Assembly (NCBI RefSeq): GCF_040932435.1
Contig: NZ_JBFQGA010000004.1
Coordinates: forward strand, 124,001-188,000
Source of the DNA: Kluyvera sp040932435
GTDB taxonomy: Bacteria > Pseudomonadota > Gammaproteobacteria > Enterobacterales > Enterobacteriaceae
Direction: 5' to 3'
DNA length: 64,000 bases
The notes beneath the pieces are model-generated. The model was not told where the DNA came from. It made no database searches and worked only from the letters and a program-made list of their open reading frames with translations. A program made the translations under genes and the position numbers. This document shows, piece by piece, positions 59,791-64,000 of this stretch; position 1 is the stretch's first letter, and every line of letters begins with the position of its first letter.

Positions 59791-61026
59791 ATGCTCACCA
59801 AGGATCTCTCGATAACTTTTTGCGGCGTGAAGTTCCCCAACCCGTTCTGCCTCTCCTCTTCCCCGGTCGGCAACTGCTACGAGATGTGCGCCAAAGCCTA
59901 CGATAGCGGCTGGGGCGGCATTGTGTTTAAAACCATCGGTTTCTTTATCGCCAACGAAGTGTCTCCACGCTTTGATCATCTGACCAAAGAAGATACCGGG
60001 TTCATCGGCTTTAAAAACATGGAGCAGATTGCAGAGCACCCGCTGGCGGAAAATCTGGCAGCTATTCGCCGGCTGAAACAGGATTATCCCGATAAAGTGC
60101 TGATCGCCTCGATCATGGGAGAAAATGAACAGCAGTGGCAGGATCTGGCAAAGCTCGTAGAAGAGGCTGGCGCAGATATGATCGAGTGTAATTTCTCCTG
60201 CCCACAAATGACCTCCCACGCAATGGGCAGCGATGTCGGGCAAAGTCCTGAGCTGGTGGAAAAATACTGCCGGGCGGTAAAACGGGGATCGTCTTTACCG
60301 ATGCTCGCCAAAATGACGCCAAATATCGGCGACATGTGCGAAGTTGCTCTCGCCGCCAAGCGCGGCGGCGCTGACGGAATTGCGACCATCAACACCGTAA
60401 AATCGATTACCAACATCGACCTGAATCGTAAAATCGGTATGCCGGTAGTCAACGGTAAATCCAGCATTTCCGGCTACTCCGGCAAAGCGGTGAAACCTAT
60501 TGCCCTGCGCTTTATTCAACAGTTGCGAACCCATCCTGAGCTGAAAGATTTCCCGATCAGCGGCATCGGTGGGATTGAAACCTGGGAAGATGCTGCCGAA
60601 TTTTTACTGCTGGGTGCCGCCACGCTGCAGGTGACGACAGGCATCATGCAGTACGGTTATCGCATCGTTGAGGACATGATTAGCGGCCTGTCGCATTATC
60701 TTGCCGATCAGAATTTTGCCTCGCTCGACGAGATGGTGGGTCTTGCCAATCGCCATATCGTTCCGGCGGAAGACCTCGATCGCAGCTACATTGTTTATCC
60801 ACATATTCAGCAGGATAAGTGCGTGGGCTGCGGACGCTGCTATATCTCCTGTTACGACGGCGGTCATCAGGCGATGGAGTGGAACGAAGAGACGCGAACT
60901 CCGCACTGCAACACCGAACAATGCGTCGGTTGCCTGCTGTGTGGCCATGTCTGCCCGGTTGCCTGTATTAGCCTAGGAGAAGTGGTGTTTAAACCCGGCG
61001 AGAAAGAGCACGCTGTCGCCCTTTAG
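59791..61026 (+). CDS. preA: NAD-dependent dihydropyrimidine dehydrogenase subunit PreA
   Basis: 411 residues, E. coli length. FMN-binding dihydroorotate-dehydrogenase-like barrel with substrate Cys137 in NFSCPQMTSHAMG and phosphate-site residues in SGIGGIETWEDAAEFLLLGA. The C-terminal ferredoxin domain has two [4Fe-4S] motifs, CVGCGRCYISC about 344-354 and CVGCLLCGHVCP about 382-393. Forms a heterotetramer with PreT. Expression with preT probably from the region holding the CRP site at 58454. Confidence 0.97.
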   Translation: MLTKDLSITFCGVKFPNPFCLSSSPVGNCYEMCAKAYDSGWGGIVFKTIGFFIANEVSPRFDHLTKEDTGFIGFKNMEQIAEHPLAENLAAIRRLKQDYPDKVLIASIMGENEQQWQDLAKLVEEAGADMIECNFSCPQMTSHAMGSDVGQSPELVEKYCRAVKRGSSLPMLAKMTPNIGDMCEVALAAKRGGADGIATINTVKSITNIDLNRKIGMPVVNGKSSISGYSGKAVKPIALRFIQQLRTHPELKDFPISGIGGIETWEDAAEFLLLGAATLQVTTGIMQYGYRIVEDMISGLSHYLADQNFASLDEMVGLANRHIVPAEDLDRSYIVYPHIQQDKCVGCGRCYISCYDGGHQAMEWNEETRTPHCNTEQCVGCLLCGHVCPVACISLGEVVFKPGEKEHAVAL

Positions 61027-61070
61027 CGCCCCAACTTCCGGCCCGCCACGCGGGTCGGATGGACAACACG

Positions 61071-61526
61071 ATGAGTACACTTATCGCCATTGCGCTAACC
61101 ACCGGCGTTTTGTCCGGTATCTGGAGTTGGGTTGCCGTAAGCTGGGGCTTACTTAGCTGGGCTGGATTTCTTGGCTGTACGGCTTACTTTGCCTGCCCGC
61201 AGGGCGGCCTAAAAGGACTGGGAATCTCGTTTTGCACGCTGCTTAGCGGCGTATTCTGGGCACAGGTGATTATCTATGGCAGTTCGCTGTCGCCAGCATT
61301 AACCTTTGTCGGCTACTTTCTAACCGGCATCGTGGCTTTTGCCATGTGCTTTCAGGCCAAAAACGACTGGCTCTCTTTCGTTCCCGGCACTTTTATCGGT
61401 GCCTGCGCTACTTTTGCTTGTGATGGTGACTGGCGCGCGGCATTACCCGCGCTGCTGGTTGGGCTGGTTTTTGGTTACGCCATGAAAAACAGTGGGCTGT
61501 ATATTGCGGCACACACTCAGCGTTAG
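61071..61526 (+). CDS. YcdZ-like DUF1097 membrane protein
   Basis: 151 residues from the ATG at 61071; the ATG at 61059 is also possible. Very hydrophobic, about five helices, with the DUF1097 hallmark SWAGFLGCTAYFACPQGGLK near residues 31-50 and FVPGTFIGACATFA. Aligns by eye with E. coli YcdZ from its first residue, which supports the chosen start. In E. coli ycdZ is elsewhere; here it follows preA by 45 bases and may be cotranscribed. Function unknown, perhaps transport. Confidence 0.85.
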   Translation: MSTLIAIALTTGVLSGIWSWVAVSWGLLSWAGFLGCTAYFACPQGGLKGLGISFCTLLSGVFWAQVIIYGSSLSPALTFVGYFLTGIVAFAMCFQAKNDWLSFVPGTFIGACATFACDGDWRAALPALLVGLVFGYAMKNSGLYIAAHTQR

Positions 61527-61540
61527 CCTCAGGTCACAAA

Positions 61541-61566
61541 AAAGCCCGGCATCAATGCCGGGCTTT
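61541..61566. terminator. Bidirectional terminator between YcdZ-like gene and mglC
   Basis: 12-bp inverted repeat AAAGCCCGGCAT / ATGCCGGGCTTT around CA, preceded by A runs and followed by TATAT, 15 bases after one stop and 16 bases before the mglC stop. Confidence 0.88.
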
Positions 61567-61581
61567 ATATCCTGCGTGAAA

Positions 61582-62592
61582 TTACTTCTTCCGCGCGTAC
61601 TTCAGTGAATCCAAGGCAACGGCGAAGATAATAATCGCGCCCTTGATAATGTACTGCCAGTACGGGTTAACGCCGATGTAGGTCAGGCCGTAGTTGATAA
61701 CGGTGAAGATGATAACACCGGTCACCACGCCGACTACCGTGCCCACGCCGCCGCTGAACGATACGCCGCCAACCACGCAGGCCGCAATCGCATCAAGCTC
61801 ATACATAAAGCCGAGGTTATTGGTTGCCGAGCCGATACGCCCTGCTTCCAACAGGCCGCCGAATGCATAGAACACGCCGGACAGGGCATAAATTACCAGC
61901 AGGTTCAGCGCGACGTTCACGCCTGATACTTTTGCCGCTTCCGGGTTACCGCCGATGGCGAAGATGTTTTTACCAAAGCGCGTTTTATTCCACAGTACCC
62001 AAACAAAGGCGACGGCAATCAGCGCGTAGAAAGTAATGTAGGACAGACGGAAACTGCCCAGCGCAATAAAGCCCTGCGCAAACGTCGAGAAGCCGCTGTC
62101 GAAACCTGAAATCGGTGAAGCCCCCACGAAGTCGTAATACAGGGAGTTGATCCCGTAAACGATAATCATGGTACCCAGCGTAGTGATGAACGGGGTTACA
62201 TTCAGGTAAGCAATGATAATCCCGTTAATCAGGCCGATAACCGCGCCAATTGCGCAGACAATCAGCACCACCACAAAAATCGGCATGGTTGCCATCTCCG
62301 GGAACACCTTGTTGGCGTTCTCCATCGACTGCAGCAGCGTTGCCGCAATAACCGCCGCCAAGCCCACCTGACGACCAGCTGACAGGTCGGTCCCCTGGGT
62401 GACGATAAGACCGGCTACGCCCAGCGCGATAATGATACGCACGGAGGACTGAGTGAGGATGTTACTGAGGTTCAACAAACTTAAGAAAGTCGGGTCCTGA
62501 ATAATAATAATGGCCAACAGAACCAAAAGAACGACGTAAATGCCGCCATCTTTCAGATAGCTGAGAAAGCTTTTTTTATTTAACGTACTCAT
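61582..62592 (-). CDS. mglC: Galactose/methyl-galactoside ABC permease MglC
   Basis: 336 residues, E. coli length. BPD_transp_2-type permease with eight to ten helices and the conserved VGLAAVIAATLLQSMENANK, AIGGNPEAAKVSGVNV (EAA-like coupling loop) and DAIAACVVGGVSFSGGVGT. Forms the channel of the high-affinity galactose importer with MglA and MglB. Last gene of the operon, 15 bases after mglA; its 3' end faces a shared terminator. Confidence 0.98.
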   Translation of the reverse strand: MSTLNKKSFLSYLKDGGIYVVLLVLLAIIIIQDPTFLSLLNLSNILTQSSVRIIIALGVAGLIVTQGTDLSAGRQVGLAAVIAATLLQSMENANKVFPEMATMPIFVVVLIVCAIGAVIGLINGIIIAYLNVTPFITTLGTMIIVYGINSLYYDFVGASPISGFDSGFSTFAQGFIALGSFRLSYITFYALIAVAFVWVLWNKTRFGKNIFAIGGNPEAAKVSGVNVALNLLVIYALSGVFYAFGGLLEAGRIGSATNNLGFMYELDAIAACVVGGVSFSGGVGTVVGVVTGVIIFTVINYGLTYIGVNPYWQYIIKGAIIIFAVALDSLKYARKK

Positions 62593-62607
62593 GTCGAGCC
62601 CCTGCGA

Positions 62608-64000
62608 TTAAAGATGCAATGACGCAAGACGGAGAATTTCGTTTTGCGTTGTTGTTTTCGTTTCGACAATTCCAGCAACCAGGCCATTACTCATGACAAG
62701 GATGCGGTCGGTAATTCCCAGCAGCTCAGGCATTTCAGAAGAAATAATAATAATCCCTTTATCTTTCTTCGCCAGCTCAGCGATTAATTGATAAATTTCA
62801 AACTTCGCGCCAACATCAATGCCGCGAGTTGGTTCATCAAGCATTAAAATTTCAGGTTGCGTTAACAGCCAGCGACCGATAATGACTTTTTGCTGGTTGC
62901 CACCCGATAATGAGCCAATCTGCGTGTGGTGCCCCGGTGTTTTAACACGCATAGAGTCAATAACCCATTGGGTATCGCTTTTCATGCGAGAAGTGTCGAG
63001 CAGTCCGACTTTATTTTTATAATTCTTAATATTGGAAATTAACGAGTTAAAACCAATATCAAGATAGGCGTAAATACCGGTAGAACGACGTTCTTCGGTC
63101 ACCAGCGCAAAGCCGTTGTTGATGGCTTCATTGGCGCTATGGTTATTGATTTTTTTGCCGTGCAGCGTGATGGTCCCGCCCGACTTTTCACGCACGCCAA
63201 ACAGCGTTTCGACGATATCGGTACGTTTTGCTCCCACCAGCCCGGCAATGCCGAGGATTTCCCCTTTGCGCAGCTGGAACGATACGTCGCGGATCGACGG
63301 CTGGCGCAGCGAGGTCAGGTGTTGTACATCCAGAATCACTTCACCCGGCGTGTTCTGCCGGTCTGGGAATCGCTGGTTCAGAGAACGGCCGACCATCATG
63401 GCGATGATCCTATCCATATCCAGCCCTTCCAGCGGCTGGGTGGCAATCCACTGGCCATCTCGCAGAACGGTGATTTCATCGCACAGCTGGAAGATCTCTT
63501 CCATTTTATGTGAGATATAAACAATGCCGCAGCCGCGATCTTTGAGCTTACGGATAATGGTGAACAGATGGTTCACCTCTTTTTCCGTGAGCGACGAGGT
63601 CGGCTCATCCATAATCACGATTTTGGCGTTATAAGAGAACGCTTTCGCGATTTCAATCATTTGCATCTGCGAAACGGATAACGTCCCAACGCGGGCGCGC
63701 GGGTCAATATCAATATCCAGCTCATCAAAGATGGCTTTGGTATCGCGATACATTTTGTCCTGATCGACAAACATGCCTTTGGTGGGATAACGTCCCAGCC
63801 ACATGTTATCCATCACCGAACGTTGTAATACCAGGTTAAGTTCCTGGTGGACCATCGAAATCCCATTTTCCAGCGCTTCTTTGGCTGAATGGAAATCTAT
63901 TTCTTTACCCTGAAATAAAATACTGCCGGAATCTTTTTGATAGATTCCAAATAGACATTTTAATAACGTTGATTTGCCCGCGCCGTTCTCACCCATTAAT
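62608..64000 (-). CDS. mglA: Galactose/methyl-galactoside ABC ATPase MglA (5' end outside window)
   Basis: 464 codons of about 506 are in the window; the frame is open to the last base and the N-terminus lies beyond it. Two ABC domains. The first has Walker A GENGAGKST, the signature LSVSQMQMIEIA and Walker B IVIMDEPTSSL. The second has a degenerate P-loop (GLVGAKRTDIVETLFG), the signature LSGGNQQKVIIG and Walker B ILMLDEPTRGID. This is the tandem arrangement of sugar ABC ATPases. Operon order mglA-mglC as in E. coli; mglB is expected upstream, outside the window. Confidence 0.97.
   Translation of the reverse strand, partial: LMGENGAGKSTLLKCLFGIYQKDSGSILFQGKEIDFHSAKEALENGISMVHQELNLVLQRSVMDNMWLGRYPTKGMFVDQDKMYRDTKAIFDELDIDIDPRARVGTLSVSQMQMIEIAKAFSYNAKIVIMDEPTSSLTEKEVNHLFTIIRKLKDRGCGIVYISHKMEEIFQLCDEITVLRDGQWIATQPLEGLDMDRIIAMMVGRSLNQRFPDRQNTPGEVILDVQHLTSLRQPSIRDVSFQLRKGEILGIAGLVGAKRTDIVETLFGVREKSGGTITLHGKKINNHSANEAINNGFALVTEERRSTGIYAYLDIGFNSLISNIKNYKNKVGLLDTSRMKSDTQWVIDSMRVKTPGHHTQIGSLSGGNQQKVIIGRWLLTQPEILMLDEPTRGIDVGAKFEIYQLIAELAKKDKGIIIISSEMPELLGITDRILVMSNGLVAGIVETKTTTQNEILRLASLHL

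Noticed and set aside
1..64000. CRISPR array, insertion sequence, prophage, tRNA or rRNA gene
   Set aside because: No regular repeat-spacer pattern, transposase, integrase or phage gene, and no recognisable tRNA or rRNA sequence was seen. All short repeats found are REP/BIME or similar palindromes.

Overview
The window is a 64 kb stretch of chromosome from a member of the Enterobacteriaceae, most likely Citrobacter or a close relative. Most genes are close relatives of Escherichia coli K-12 genes in the order yeg-thi-mrp-metG-yeh-bglX-dld-pbpG-yoh-dusC-cdd-sanA-pre-mgl. A Salmonella-like gentisate cluster lies beside yohJ, and the intergenic palindromes are of the enterobacterial REP/BIME type. 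Genus is an inference from gene order and remembered protein similarity; no search was run. No tRNA, rRNA, insertion sequence, prophage or CRISPR array was seen.

Layout. 1-5.3 kb: end of yegT, then yegU-yegV (a nucleoside transporter, ADP-ribosylglycohydrolase and PfkB kinase module), the regulator yegW, and thiMD behind a TPP riboswitch. 5.4-8.2 kb: a PAS-GAF-GGDEF diguanylate cyclase, a relic joining pieces of two unrelated genes, an AT-rich gap and an unknown lipoprotein. 8.3-14.9 kb: an adenine deaminase/purine permease pair with a divergent LysR regulator, a speG-type spermidine acetyltransferase, a second LysR gene, rcnB without rcnRA, and a small unknown gene. 15-26 kb: core genes mrp, metG, yehS, the pyruvate-sensing btsSR pair, mlrA, the tiny yohO, and the osmoprotectant ABC operon osmF-yehYXW. 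26-31 kb: a polyol-permease-like transporter, a TogT-like oligosaccharide transporter and a cytoplasmic GH28 enzyme with a good CRP site upstream. 31-41 kb: bglX, dld, an acetyltransferase, pbpG, yohC, yohD, a KdgM/NanC-type porin and intact mdtQ. 41-49 kb: a methyltransferase, a complete bglGFB operon with two antitermination sites, dusC and an M24-fold protein that lacks the usual metal ligands. 49-55 kb: mhbRTDHIM for 3-hydroxybenzoate breakdown through gentisate. 55-64 kb: yohJK, cdd, sanA, preTA, a YcdZ-like membrane protein, mglC and most of mglA.

Common themes are salvage of purines and pyrimidines (yegTUV, ade/permease, cdd, preTA) and use of plant-derived carbon (beta-glucosides through bglGFB and bglX; acidic oligosaccharides through the porin, TogT-like carrier and GH28 enzyme; aromatic acids through mhb). 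CRP-like sites are visible upstream of the GH28 operon, cdd, preTA and possibly bgl. The accessory blocks sit at breakpoints between conserved core blocks and are often flanked by REP clusters. No wholly new multi-gene system could be demonstrated. The least explained items are the M24 pseudo-enzyme candidate, the yegTUV module, the AraC/amidohydrolase relic and the adenine module.
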